From assembly GCA_013115135.1 (NCBI GenBank), contig JABANP010000225.1:16905-80904 (forward strand): DNA of 64,000 nt, in the 5' to 3' direction. A program made the translations under genes and the position numbers. The stretch comes from Perkinsus olseni. Its lineage: Eukaryota > Perkinsozoa > Perkinsida > Perkinsidae. Below, piece by piece: positions 8,853 through 20,810 of the stretch; the first letter of the stretch is position 1; each line of letters begins with the position of its first letter. The notes beneath the pieces were generated by a model that saw only the letters and a list, made by a program, of their open reading frames with translations, did no database searches and was not told where the DNA came from.

Positions 8853-11582
8853 ATGACCCGAGGCAAACGACGTCGCGCTGTCGTTGAGCGGCATGTGAGG
8901 ATCAAGCTGCTCTGTTGTTGCGGCTATGATGATAAGGTCGCTTGTTTTAGATAGAAGAGAGTGAACAGCAAAAACAACAAATACATGAGCTCCAGCTGAC
9001 CGTAGCCAAGCTTGAAGAACAAATTAAATCATGTGCAGCCATAGAGGCCGAGGTGAGGCTCACCTGATGAGCTCCATGGATCGAAACCTCAGATATCTAC
9101 TGTCGTCTCCGTCCAGTATATTCGTACCTCTATACCGTGCTGACTCGAATTAGCAGTGTTCTAACTCTACGAATTGTTAAATTAAGTCGACTATATACTC
9201 CGTGTCTGCAGTCGTGATCGAGTCGAGCTGCACGACTCACTTGTTCCATGATTTTCAATCATTCATTTAGCATACGCATGCCTCGAATCTGAACTTTGGC
9301 AGATCATTTCTCTGAGCATCCACTGGTTTCAAATCTGTTATCCAGGTCGTAACTGACTATGAATCTGAAAAGCCCGAGTACCAGCCAGAGACCGGAACTG
9401 CTTGCGAACAGGTCGAGAAGCTAGCCGGACAGGTGGATAGCTTGAATCAGAAGCTACAAGTGAGTGATGAAACCCTTTTTATGCATAGCTGTAGGCTGGC
9501 ATTGTACTGCAGATGTCAGAGCACGAGTTGAAGAATGCTACCATCCAAGCAGCCGCAGAAAAGGAAAATCATGCTAAGGAATACAAGGTTGGTTGTGAAT
9601 GGCTTTTCGTCCCTTAACTATCATCTAACAGACGTGTGAAGCGACAGCGCGCCGAGCTGAGGAGCAATTGGCAATCGCTACCGACGCTCTAAATAAGGCG
9701 GAACACCGGACCAGAAGACTTGACAAAGAGGTCATATCCTACGCCTCCTGAATATACTGCAGGCCATTCCATCATCATCTTGTGATACAATTCGCATCAG
9801 CATCCGGCCGAACCTGCGGCCCGGCGAGCCGCATTGCCTCAGGTCCAAGGCCTTCGCAAGCAAGTGGAGGATCTGGATCGTGCCAGGAGTCAGTTGGCAG
9901 AATACAAAAGTCTACTAGACGATAGTGCTGTGGAGGTGTTGATAGCTCTACCCATCTTTGAAGTCTCAGTAGAGTAGTAGGCCATTTCTTCTTGTATGTA
10001 GATGGCAGCACTGAAGCAAGAGTTGGAGGCGTTGAATAAGGTCAAGGTATTATTGTATACACTGGTGGTTTTATCCGGTATGGTTCGTCTATCAGGTTGA
10101 GCAGGCTTGTCGAATTGAAGCGATGTGTGAGGAGAAGAAGCAGTTGCAACAGGAGATCGAAGAGCGACAGCAAGCAGTAGAATATTCTGTCGCGGAACCA
10201 ATGATCTTTCGGCAGATCGACCAGTGCCACAGTTACTGTAGTACAGTATCTCCTGTCTAGGTTGCTATCGCAGAAGCTTCGAGGCATAATTCAGAGTTAG
10301 ATCTTGAAGAAACGAGGAATGCAATCAAGGAGAAAGATATTCAGGTAGCCTATGTCGAGTTCTCAGTAACACTGTGGTCTATCATTCCCCCTGCGTGACA
10401 TACTGGCTTCCCCAGATACGAGATTTGAAGTTCAAGTGTGAGCGAGACTCCGAAGCGAACAGGGGCTTGCAGGGGTAAGTTTGCGGTAGCTGACCTGATG
10501 TAGTTTCGGTAGCGGTAGACTGCCTCGCTATTCCTAACAGAATGGAATATTCCAGTCCGCACATGGCTGTGTTGTGCATAGGATTACAAAGCAGTTGGAG
10601 GAGAAAATAACAAGTCTACTGAGTGCGGACGTCATCCTCGCTGAGCTTCGTAAGGAGGCTGAGAAAGTGAATCAATCACAGGTAGGTTTAGGATTGAATG
10701 AGGGGCAATCCCGATGTGTTTCATGCGCATTATGAGTGGCGTGAATCAACAGTAATGGGATGTGTTATTTGTATATCACCAGGTACCGGAGATGATGAGA
10801 TCGAGTAGCGTGATTCAGAAACTTCACAAGGATGATAGTTCCACTCGATCTTCCGGTGAAACCGAGGTAATGGGACTGCATTTGGCCTTCACGGGAAGCC
10901 CCCTTCAGTTAGAGTTCACTGATAGCATGTGTTAATCTCATGACCCAACAAAGGTTAGGACCGGTCCATCAGCGAATATCTATCTCAGGTGTTGTCTCAA
11001 CCTCTTCATCCGCTCGTTCCAGAGAGAAGTACGGCGTCAGATGATTCGTCTCTGCGTGAAATTACCGATTTCATGATGGGAGGCGGCGAGCCGCTCGGTA
11101 CAGTAGGCGAGAGTCTAACTCACTCCCGTTCAACTCGCAAGTCAGCCGGCAGTTCTCGAGCTTCCAAAACATCTCTCGCAAAGAAAAGATCTACCGGGCC
11201 GGCCGTCACTGCCACCCGGAAGCGCATGGGTCGGAAGCAGAATAATGAGCATATTGAGGGCGTTCTTGTTGCCTCTCCCAACCACAGCGTGGGACTGAGA
11301 GTGACATCAACTTTACCTGGATGCGCCTCTGCTGTATACAGATTGAAAGTGAAGTCCACAACTGAAGTGGAGGGGAAATTGAACGAGAAGGGGGCCAATT
11401 TAATTCTGCTCGAGTCTGGCGTGCTTGAGCGGTGGATGAAGAGCCGTAATCGGGCCGCTCGGCTACAAATCGAGACGGCCGAGGCCGTCGAATACATCAA
11501 TATTCTATGTGATGTAGAGGTCATAGAACGTTGCGAGGCGGAGAGGCAGAGATCCAGAGGGTCTGGGGCACGGTCAATCTGA
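8853..11582 (+). CDS. 13-exon coiled-coil protein, about 523 aa
   Basis: Exons inferred: 8853-8894, 8951-9052, 9346-9459, 9513-9587, 9632-9730, 9843-9935, 10002-10046, 10096-10176, 10261-10344, 10416-10474, 10582-10681, 10783-10866, 10989-11582. All introns have GT-AG ends and the frame is kept throughout; all but one intron are phase 0. The first about 325 residues are rich in Glu, Lys, Gln, Ala and Leu with long coiled-coil character (LEEQIKSCAAIEAE, KQLQQEIEERQQ). The last exon is Ser/Arg/Lys-rich and basic, then a folded-looking C-terminus (GCASAVYRLKVKSTTEV). No enzyme motif is seen. It lies inside the MULE, same strand, 300 bp before the transposase gene, so it may be captured host sequence or a second element gene. 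The start (ATG 8853) is the least certain part. Confidence 0.75.
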
Positions 11583-11880
11583 GTCGAGCTGGGTGGCACG
11601 CAGTGAATGCCACGTCATGAAGATCATCCCGTTTCAAATATGGTTTCCGCATAACTAGTTGTATTGCGTTTTCGGTCTTGTAAATATCATGTGGTTGAAA
11701 GAATGAAGCCACCTGCTTGCTGGGCCTCACTACTGTGGGACGTTACCTGCCCGGTGGTGTTAGATTCGAAGGTAAACAACGCGAACCTAGGTTACGGAAT
11801 GTTAGTGCGTCGCGTTGCAGCGACATGGCTGCCCTGCGCGACTCCGTTCTCAGGCAGCTTCTCTATTCAAGGCACTGATA

Positions 11881-14149
11881 ATGCCACCGAGACGCCAGTG
11901 GGAACAAGTTCGAGAGTTCGAAAGGTTTCAGCCTCGACCAGGAATCAATGTATTCGCGGACGCTATGATGCGGCTGCGCCTTGACCACCTCTACGTGAAC
12001 GAGTTCAAAAACGAGGACAGAGGCGTTGCTCAGTACCGCTGCGTTGGCCATACTGGATGCCCACGCAAGTATAAGGTTTCGCGGACAGGAGATACTGTGA
12101 AAGTGGAGAAGTGTGGTATGCGCACTAGGATGCGAATCCTATCTTAGCACCTGTCAGCTTCTTAGGTGAGCATGAAGGACCAGTTCCGATTCGCATGCGA
12201 GATCGACACCCTGCTCACATTGTCGACTTCATTATGCGAGAGGGGACCGTTTCACATGTGAATGCCTCGGCTATTCTCACCAACTTAGAAGTCTATTTTC
12301 CTGAATATGCTGGGAGAATAACTCGCTACCAGGTATGGACTTCACACTATATTACAGCAACTATAATATAGTTACTATATGGGGGTTGTCTCTTCATGCC
12401 AGCGCGATACAGATTAATCCTCGTGACTCTGACCGTATTCAGGTTCAAAGGCTATTGGACACGGCTCCGACTCGCTCGGGTGTTAACATGCCCAACATCA
12501 GCAATTATTACCAACTTGATGGCGAGTTTGCCCCTCACCGGTTGACGAACGCCATGGTCCAGTTTATCCGTGAGGGCCGGGACCTCCAGGAAGAGTTTGT
12601 CTATCATGGCGGACGCTGGGGGGAATCGCATTGGGCGGTAGTTTATGGCGGTGCAAGTAAGGCTGATGCTCTCAGCGACTCCCGAAATTCGTGCATGAAC
12701 TCCAGAAGTGGCAGGTATGTTGTCTTCGTTACTCTGGTATATCGAGCATATGCCTGATGGTTTTGCTCTGTACATGGACGTTCAGAACAAAATACTGCGA
12801 GACGGTCTGAAGGTCGCCTGGATTGGATCAACTCGAGTTTGGTAGACAATAACTTCGGAGTCGAGTCATTTCATGAACAGCGAGCTCAGGTATAATCCTC
12901 TCAAGCGAGCATACAGCCACACTTTCGTTCCCTTCCTGTCTGCTATAATCGACGAAGAGTCAGCCGACGTATACAGGTTCATGTTGGAAAAGCTGGATCT
13001 TCTAGTCCGAGTTCTGACATCGGGCGATCGCGACCTCAGAGACGTCGTGAACTTCTGCGTTCACGACGCTCACCAAGGGGCTCTTTCCGCATGCAGAGAG
13101 AAACTACCTGGTGTTCGGAATGGTGAAGCGATTATAATTGCATTCATCGCACAATTGAGCCTTTCGTATAGGTCGCTGTTATTATCACCTGTCAAAGAAC
13201 ATTAAAGACAACGCCTCCAAACTGGGAGCTGCGTGTCCTCTGGTAGAGAGCTTCCACTGCGAAAGCGGAGAATGGCCCTCAGTCAGGTGGAGAGACACAA
13301 GCACTGGCTCCATGCTAGCCCAACAGACAAGCTGTATGGCACTCTGTCTGAGGCATTGATTGCATCGGTACAGCCCTTGAGTGGAAGAGGTGCAGCGTAC
13401 CTCCGTAACACGTTGAATGTGGATAAGTATGGGTATCCCAACATTACTCTGGACGACGAGGGTCTGGGTCTGCGTTGCACGCAAGTGAGCTTGTGAGCTT
13501 CTTTCGTAGCCTGGTGTTCCAAGCACCGATCTCGTTATTTATTCCACCCAGGTTCTGAACAATATTGTCGAAACTCTCAACAAGACAATGGCGAAAATAG
13601 TCGGGAGGAAAAGGCTCGGAATTTCCGCGTTTGCGGCGCTCATAAAGGACGTAAGAAGATGCTCGTAGCATTGTGTATAGGTGGATGAAAGGACTCTGAA
13701 TTTCGACACAGCGTGTGATGCGATTAGGTTATCAACAGTATAAAACGCTCCAGCCCACAGCACTTCGTCCGGAGGCCAATGACCATTAATGAGGGAGCTT
13801 ACAGTCACGACTGTAAACTCCGTGGCACGAAGCTGCAAAGCAGGGGCTGCGTACATGAGGTAGCGACCGCTTACCAAACGTCTCAAGATGCTAGACCTAG
13901 AGAATCGTGTATCCCCTGATCCTTAACAGGTGACAAATATTGTCAGAGAGCTGAGCGATGGAGACACAAAGGCAAGGTATTTCGCAATTGAGAACCACAG
14001 GCTGCAGGGAAGACTGAGGTCTTCGACGATGGACGAGGCTTTAGGTGTATATCTCCGCGCGATCATCCTAGATGAAGTTGACGAGCGTGAGTCATTCGCT
14101 TGCATGCCGTAAGAAGCAGAAGCCGGTTGTTGCATGTCAGGGCTGCAGC
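11881..14149 (+). pseudogene. MULE transposase, 5' part (split by hAT insertion)
   Basis: The gene begins at ATG 11881. Exons 11881-12115, 12166-12332 and from 12443 join in frame; later exons can be traced around 12880-13180, 13190-13490, 13552-13650 and 13930-14089. Exon 1 holds a FLYWCH/WRKY-like zinc finger (YRCVGHTGCPRKYKV). The core shows MULE features: FVPFLSAIIDEESADVYRF, FCVHDAHQGALSACREKLPG and, in the next exon, CYYHLSKNIKDNA. The final exon before the break starts after TGTCAG and is cut at 14149 by the hAT element; it resumes at 20811. Some joints (12660-12880 and 13230-13270) could not be resolved without frameshift, so the gene may also have small lesions. Confidence 0.7.
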
Positions 14150-14550
14150 CAGTGTTGGCATAAAGGGCGTGCTATTTTTCCTTCCGGAAATTTCCGGCAG
14201 GAAATTTGCAAGAAAAATAGAACGCGGAAAAATACGGAAAAATAGCGCGTTTTCACGCCTTTTCTTTCCGCCGCAATTCTTCGGCCTTCGACCACTGTTT
14301 ATTAGGTTTAGACGAGAAAATTTTGGACCGCTACGCTAAATACACCTCACAACCAGCTTCGTGTGTGTTCGTCAACCGATCTTGACGGTCAAGACTTGAC
14401 CCACGAGTCTCTGGGAAGGCAAAGGAGTCCTACGCAACTCTAGTGACGAGAGTCTCGTCCTTGATTGGTGATATCGGTATGTTGCGTTGCAGATTAAGAA
14501 TGTGATGGGAATCAATTCCGTTTAAGGAAATACTTAGATCCCAATATCTC

Positions 14551-17500
14551 ATGAAGCCTCATCGATTTCGTCGCGGCAAACGACACTTTGAGGACGAGGA
14601 GGAGTGTTCCAGGGTCGAAGAGTACCACAGGCGGACGGTGATGGCGGCCATCTCTTTGGGGCACAGCATCAACTCAGTTTGTAAAGGGAGTTTCAAAACT
14701 TCGTGAACAACTTTGAACTTTTGAAATTTCTCAACGACCGACCGTACGAAACTGAAACTTTGTGAGCTTATTGTCAATATCGTGAGGAACGAACATGGCG
14801 AAAGTGGCATTTCCGTTCGTGCTCTCCAAGGCGTGACCGCCAGAAGAGCTCATCACGTCAGAAGGGCCGTGGAACACTGAAATTTTTTCTCCTTCGAACT
14901 GATCATGTCTAGGGGTTTCCGAGTCCGCTGATTAACGTGAGATAAGTTTCCAGTCTCGTTTCTCACCCCAATGCCTCTCAATCAACTCAAGCCGAGCGCA
15001 TCCCCACCAGCGTGAGATGAAACCGACAGGACACGGCATGCTCATTGGTCTCAAAAAAGAGAGTCTTCACCGGATGATGACAATGATGATGATGCGATCG
15101 AAGAATCTTCGATCTTCGACGAAGATTCGCCCCGGGTCTTCCACTCGGTGACCAATCTGCGCGGATTCTCCCGCCTTGCAGCCTGCCAGATGTGCACTTC
15201 AACGGACAGCGAAGAATCTTCCGAGGACGAATCTTCGTCGAAGATCGAAGATTCTTCGATCGCATCATCATCATTGTCATCATCCGATGAAGACTCTCTT
15301 TTGGGACCAATGAGCATGCCATGTCCTGTCGGTTTCATCTCACGCTGGTGGGGATGCGCTTGGCTTGAGTTGATTGAGAGGCATTGGGGTGAGAAACGAG
15401 ACTGGAAACTTATCTCACGTTAATCAGCGGACTCGGAAACCCCTAGACATGATCAATTCGAAGGAGAAAAAATTTCAGTGTTCCACGGCCCTTCTGACGT
15501 GATGAGCTCTTCTGGCGGTCACGCCTTGGAGAGCACGAACGGAAATGCCACTTTCGCCATGTTCGTTCCTCACGATATTGACAATAAGCTCACAAAGTTT
15601 CAGTTTCGTACGGTCGGTCGTTGAGAAATTTCAAAAGTTCAAAGTTGTTCACGAAGTTTTGAAACTCCCTTTAGTAAAGAGGTGCACTGGGCGCTGGCTG
15701 CTTTGGTCGGAGAGAATGCTTTACCCCGTTACAAGCTGACGAGAGGATATGCTCGATTGACCCGAGACAGGATAGTGGAGAGTGAAAAAACGGCGTGTCT
15801 CGGGGAGATCGTGTCGGCTTGCGCTGACATGGGGTCGGGGGTGTTCGTGCTATACGATAGCTGGCTGGGACCTGCCAACATTGGCAAAATCCTCGCCGTT
15901 GGCGTGACCTACATAGAGCGAGCTCCGTACCCAAATCAGCATTCTGTTCTCTACACCACGGTCCCTTGGAGGGGCAGGGCTATGGACCCTTTGGAATCTG
16001 AGAACACGGTCACTGTAGCCGTTATGATCTTGAAAACTGTTCTCGAGCTCATGGAAGGTGAGTCATCCGAATTGGGCGGGCGATTTGAGCATTCGGGAGG
16101 TTTATTTCCGCGGAAATGAAGATCCAGTAACGGTTCCATGAAGCCGAGCCGATCCTGGCACAACTCTTTCGTCTTCATCAGCCAGACAGTGCTGTGCTGC
16201 TACGGGCTTCAATAATTGGAGCCTTTCAGCCGTACACCGTTCGTTCGTCTGACAAACTTTGTCATCCAATAATTGAGGAAGTTCGGCTTTGAATCCTTTC
16301 AGCCGGTGTGGATGTTCTGTCTTGCATCACTGATAACACGAACTCGGTGATAAGCGGTAGCTCAATAGCCGCGGATCTCATAAGGGATGGTGAAGGTAAT
16401 AAATGTTGGTTCTTGCAGCTCTAGCCGTTGATTACTTTCAATGTCTTGATGAGCGTGGATCCCGCCAGCGAGGCCGGGACCTCTTTAGAGCGGCGTCGCG
16501 CCGCCGTCGCGGCATAGTGATTACCGAGTTTTAGCAAAAAAGGTCCTTTAAACTCTAGAAGCCTCAGAATGAAAATAGTGACCTTAAAAGTTCCGGGCGC
16601 TCTGAACCACATTTTCAGATGCAATACGGAGCTATATTGAAGAGCATGAGTCGAAGAGATCTGTAGAGTCATCTGGGGCTCTCGATAATACATCTGAGGC
16701 GGAAAGCGTCAGCGACCCTGGGCAGGAGTTGCTCGACGTTGACGGTTACCCCCGAGTGGCCCCAGAGTTCACCCCGCTTCAAATAGGATGCCATGTCCAC
16801 CAGCATGCTTTGCTGTGCAAGTCCTTGATGCATAGTGGCGGCCAGTTCGAGTGGATCTCCGAGATGGCTAGGTCGGCCAGAAGATTCATAAAAATACAAT
16901 TCGTGGGCAAAATCTATCGGTCTGCGCCCATCAGAGGCCTCGAAATCTTAGAGATTTCTGAGGTCAGATGGGCCTCAGCGATTGCTGCGGCCCGTAGCCT
17001 CTCGCAGAATTGGGAAAAACTGCGGCAATTGATAAGAACGATCGAAGAGCTGCCGGGACGTGGAGTCAAGTAGGTTACTGTTGAGTGGTTCTCTTTATCT
17101 TTTGTGTTCAGCGTCAACCCTGCCATCGTCGATACATGCCGGGAGGTCTCCTCATTTGTCAACAAGCCCGGAATGCAGCGCAAAGTGGGGAAGCTCGTGG
17201 ATGAACTATGGGGTCTAAGGGAACTGTCCGATAAGCTGCAGAAAAGCTCCACTACACTGTTCGATGCCACCAGACTCATATCCTCGGTATACTCTGTATT
17301 CTCGCGGAGCTTGTCATTTACTCCCGAAACGAAAAAAATAATCACGGAGAGGTACGTCAACCTATGAAAGAAGGCAATAGTTCGTCAGCTTTTAGGCAGA
17401 CGAAATGTTTGAAAGGAAGGGAGTGGATTCTCATGTTCGATCATTTGTCGGAGCGCGAAAACCAGAAGGAGGCCTTGCAGGGGGCAATCCAAGCTGTGCG

Positions 17501-17789
17501 AGCCTTCAGCGATGATTACGGGCTAGTAAATCTTGAGGACTCTCTGGGATTCATGAAGCAGTTTTTCTTCGAGGAAGGTGATTGCCATCCACGATTAATG
17601 AGTGTTCTCCCAGTTCACCCAGGTGAGCCAGGGAGGATGGCCAGCAAATGCATCACGGCGCAGGAGTACTGGCGGTATTTCCGGCCGTGCTGTAGCGTCG
17701 CGAGCTTCATGTTTACGTGCGTCACGTCTCCCAGCGGCACTCAAGATTTGGAAAGATGCTTCAGCAGTACCAATTTTGTATATCAGTGA
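14551..17789 (+). pseudogene. hAT transposase, interrupted by a fold-back element
   Basis: Exons inferred: 14551-14683 continued at 15674-16057, then 16303-16389, 16619-17069, 17112-17351 and 17396-17789. They join in frame to about 562 codons once the inserted 988-bp fold-back and one TA are set aside. hAT landmarks appear in order: VLYDSWLGPANIGKILAVG (first catalytic Asp with the following W), SCITDNTNSVISG (second Asp), GCHVHQHALLCKSL, the VRWASAI motif, and a dimerisation-region signature TSPSGTQDLERCFSSTN near the end. The first exon is basic/acidic (RFRRGKRHFEDEEE) without a BED finger. The fold-back puts stops into the first exon, so this copy is probably inactive unless excised. Confidence 0.82.
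14684..15671. mobile_element. Fold-back (long-TIR) element with TA duplication
   Basis: Arms of roughly 440 bp are near-perfect inverted copies: 14684 begins AAGGGAGTTTCAAAACTTCG and 15671 ends with its complement, with about 100 bp of unique centre (about 15128-15228). TA is present on both sides (14682-14683 and 15672-15673), suggesting a Tc1/mariner-like or related mechanism. No transposase is encoded. The inner arm ends are rich in GAAGAATCTTCGATC, giving further small hairpins. ORFs within the arms are mirror copies of one another and not treated as genes. Confidence 0.88.
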
Positions 17790-18000
17790 GAATCTAGAAG
17801 GCTTGCTTTGTGCGAAAATCCTGTCCTCAGAATCAATCGAGACCCCGACTCACTGATATCGGACACTTTCCTCCGGCAGAGGACTCGCAGAATAGTCTCG
17901 GCAGCACAACTTCCTGGCTTTCGGAGAAACTCCGTAACGAGTTTACTCGCTTTTCACGCGTTTTTCTGACTCGCGTGACTCGCTTCCCGACTTTCTGCTT

Positions 18001-18459
18001 TTTCAGGAGTCCGGGTTGATCAAGGTGGCCCGTGAAGCATCGGCTAACCAGCGTAGCGGAGCCACAGCTGCACCAATGACAACACAGCCTGCCGCTCGGG
18101 AAGTCGTATCGCAATCCTCAAGCCAAGCAGAGCCGGATAGTTGCGATGTTCCCGCGTGTTCCGCTCTCTCCCGGCGAGTAACTCATTCGTTTCTGCAACA
18201 CCGCGGAGAGAATGGTGTGACCGTGATACACCGAGAGCGAGACAGTCTTCGGCTGAGCAAACTCGGTCGTATAAAGTTATGTGCGAGGCGGTCGAGAAAT
18301 GCGAAGCCACTTTATGCAATATACTACGAAGGGGTTGAAGGTGCGGAGCTGAAGTCTAAAAAATATGATGTGAAGACTCTTCAGCACATGACCAAGGTGG
18401 ATGAGCTTAGGTTCCCTGACTTGGGAACGTTCAAACCTTCTCCGGAGAATTCATCATGA
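18001..18459 (+). CDS. Exon of unknown protein within the hAT element
   Basis: An open frame follows a good acceptor (CTTTTTCAG, ending 18007) and runs to a TGA at 18459, about 150 codons. It could be joined in phase 0 to the hAT transposase from a GTATAT donor at 17777, extending that protein past the dimerisation motif, or belong to a separate gene. The N-terminal half is Ser/Ala/Gln-rich and low complexity. The C-terminal part has a folded look (GVTVIHRERDSLRLSKLGRI, then AIYYEGVEG). No family is recognised. Confidence 0.45.
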   Translation, partial: FQESGLIKVAREASANQRSGATAAPMTTQPAAREVVSQSSSQAEPDSCDVPACSALSRRVTHSFLQHRGENGVTVIHRERDSLRLSKLGRIKLCARRSRNAKPLYAIYYEGVEGAELKSKKYDVKTLQHMTKVDELRFPDLGTFKPSPENSS

Positions 18460-19227
18460 GAGTTCACAAGTTCTTGAAGGTGAGAAGTTCCCAGTGGGAG
18501 CCATTGCTTGTACATCATGTTCTAATTAAGCACTTTCACTTAGAAGCAATCTATGCTTTTGTTTACGTAGTGGGCTGAAAGGGTAGGTTCGAAGTTATCG
18601 CCGGGCTTTGACGAAGATCAACTTGACACAGTTCCGTGAAAACCAGAACTCATCAACTCGACACAGAACTCGGTGCAAGAGAGAAGGACATTACAGTTGC
18701 ATCGTCACATTGAGTCACGCAAGTGACTTCTAAAGCGAGTTACATTTTCAACCGTCCATTTACGACCGCACTCCGCGACTGCGCAGTGATGATAGACTCT
18801 TTGGGTAATGGGATCGCGACGTTTGACGAAATAAGGCCTCGGGTCGAATGGGTCGAGGGATTTGCGGCCCATTAACAGTAAAATAATCAGAAGCTGAATC
18901 GAACTGAGACGCCCAGTCGCCTCGAGTCTATAATACGATGCCCATCTCTCGAAACTTCGAATCCGAGTGGAGTTAATTTAATTTGCGCAACAGGAATTGC
19001 CTGTCAGGCAACGGGATAACTAGGTGGCATCGGGGAAACTATTCACGCTGGCGCTGCCAGCGCGATCGCCACGATGATAAGTTTCGACCGCCAACCGACA
19101 GTTTCTCTGACGGTTAGTAACCGTTACGACCCGAGAGGCAGCACCGTTCTGCTGGACTCGTTGTCTCTCACAAATAGGCTCTCCTTCAGCACTGTTCTCC
19201 CGCAGAACTTCTCCGCCTCCTGACACT
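18460..19227. other. hAT interior, no gene recognised
   Basis: No supported ORF or exon chain was found. The stretch separates the transposase-side exons from the BED-finger gene and probably contains the promoter of the latter. Confidence 0.4.
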
Positions 19228-19473
19228 ATGGACCAACAGAATGACCAGGTCGGCATCGAGATCATAATTCACGACAGGCACGGTCAACGCGAGCAGGTCT
19301 ACAGGTAACTCTCTCCTTGTGATCTGAGGGGTTCTTGATTGCTCAGATGCACCCGGTGCAACGTTGTGTGGCGTGTGCGTAATTTAGCAAGGTTCCGAGC
19401 CCACGCATCGGCCCGTCATGGGACACCGCACGCCACCGTGCTCCCCCAAGCCCTCCCCAGACACCAAGAGTAA
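19228..19473 (+). CDS. Two-exon BED-type zinc-finger mini-protein, 67 aa
   Basis: Exon 1 (19228-19304) starts MDQQNDQVGIEIIIHDRHG and exon 2 is 19347-19473; the GT-AG intron is 42 bp and the frame is kept to a TAA. The protein carries CX2CX14HX4H (CTRCNVVWRVRN, then RAHASARH), the spacing of a BED finger, which in most hAT transposases sits at the N-terminus of the transposase itself. Here it is downstream, on the same strand, as a separate short frame. It could be a DNA-binding accessory factor of this element, or the first exons of a longer gene whose remainder I could not trace. A GTAAAG donor at the stop codon would allow extension. Confidence 0.5.
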
Positions 19474-20802
19474 AGTTCAGTTAGTGAACCACTATCATTA
19501 TGATAGTATGATAGTATGATAGTAGAATGTTCCATGCAGGAACGCTTCGACTTGCGTTGGAGTGGCCCTTACTCGCTCTTGCGGAATCAGATTGCACGAA
19601 AATTGCGTGAACTGCGCAGAATCTGCGCCGCAGATTGCCTTGGGACTCCCGAGTTGGGAGTCACAAGTTGGCCTGTTGGGTTGCGTTGCGTTGTCTCTCA
19701 TCTCTCGCTCGTCGGAACCTTCACGGGTCTCTACGCGTCAACGTCGCGTGAGGGTGGCTGGGGTTCCCCGGTACGAAGTAAAGATCGAACCTGCCAAACC
19801 CATATGTCCCCCTTGTTGGCGGCTCGGCCGATTGGCGGCCAATCATTGGCCAAGCCCTTACGTAGTGCACATCCTCGCACCATCTAATCATCTAGGTTTC
19901 TGCAATCATAGTTGTCGGTCTCGGGTGACCCGAGTCGGGTGTACTTGATCCTCTTTTCACATTTCTTCTGAAGTCTTCCAGGAAGACTCTTCCTTCCAAC
20001 TCTTCTCACCTAGTAAACTCGACGACGGGCATTCGGGAATTTCTCAACGTTACACAGATGTTCTGTGACAGATCTGTGACATGTGTCACACATGATGCGT
20101 GAGAGAAAAGAAGTTACGATCATAAGTTATGATTCATAATCAGACACATTACGATCACTTGATCGATATCAGGCTGAGCCTCAGCCGCTGAGGGTTCACT
20201 GTATCATACACATATTGTGTAACACAATTATATTCGGACAGCCATAACGACCAGATCTCAAGTCGAACCTGAGTCACCAGAAGAATCATCCGATGCCTAT
20301 TATATGCATATAACTGTTATATTATAACACTTTAGCTAGCAGATAGCTCAAAGTTGTGAGGATCACATGTGAAACATGCTCGAAGTGTCTGCCAGCGCCT
20401 GGTATCTAACGGCGGCTTCTGTCATCCGCATAGCCGCTCGACAAGAGACGCTTGTTGAGTCAACAGTGTTGACTTAATCTCTTGTACCTACTGACAGTGA
20501 CCATTGATCACTTATGCCGGGAATTGAGGTTCGAGTTGAAGACAATCGAAGCTTTTGATTTAAACGAGCTGTTGCCGATATTGAGAGAGTATCGATTTAT
20601 AAACGGAGCCTCCGCTGCTTCTCGGGCGCTTTCTGGACAACATCGCTGGCGAAGCCCCGCCGGGGTACGCATAAAGTAGGTCCGGATCAAGCGGAAAGAA
20701 TTTTTCATAAAACGCGTTATTTTTCCGCTATTTTTCCTAATTTTCCACGGAAAATTACCGGGAAGAAAATTAATCTATTTTTCCACGTTTATGCCAATAC
20801 TG
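19474..20802. other. hAT right part: short repeat, one unassigned ORF, terminal region
   Basis: ATGATAGT is repeated about four times near 19498-19525. An ORF at 20482-20679 (FELKTIEAFDLNELLPIL) is plausible as an exon but unassigned. The last about 110 bp (20690-20802) are AT-rich, mirror the left end and form the transposon terminus. Confidence 0.5.
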
Positions 20803-20810
20803 GCTGCAGC

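Larger units (their letters stand above)
14150..20802 (+). mobile_element. hAT DNA transposon, 6653 bp
   Basis: The ends are CAGTGTTGGCATAAA and TTTATGCCAATACTG, inverted repeats of 15 bp with one mismatch, and both are followed inward by related AT-rich sequence (CGCTATTTTTCC type). The flanks are a perfect 8-bp duplication GCTGCAGC (14142-14149 and 20803-20810), as expected for hAT. The target lies in an exon of the MULE transposase. Inside are a multi-exon hAT transposase, an ORF that may be its C-terminal extension, and a small BED-finger gene, all on the + strand. The transposase gene itself holds a fold-back insertion. Confidence 0.92.

Noticed and set aside
14987..15423. Ser/Asp/Glu-rich ORFs in both orientations
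   Set aside because: They are mirror translations of the fold-back arms, not genes.
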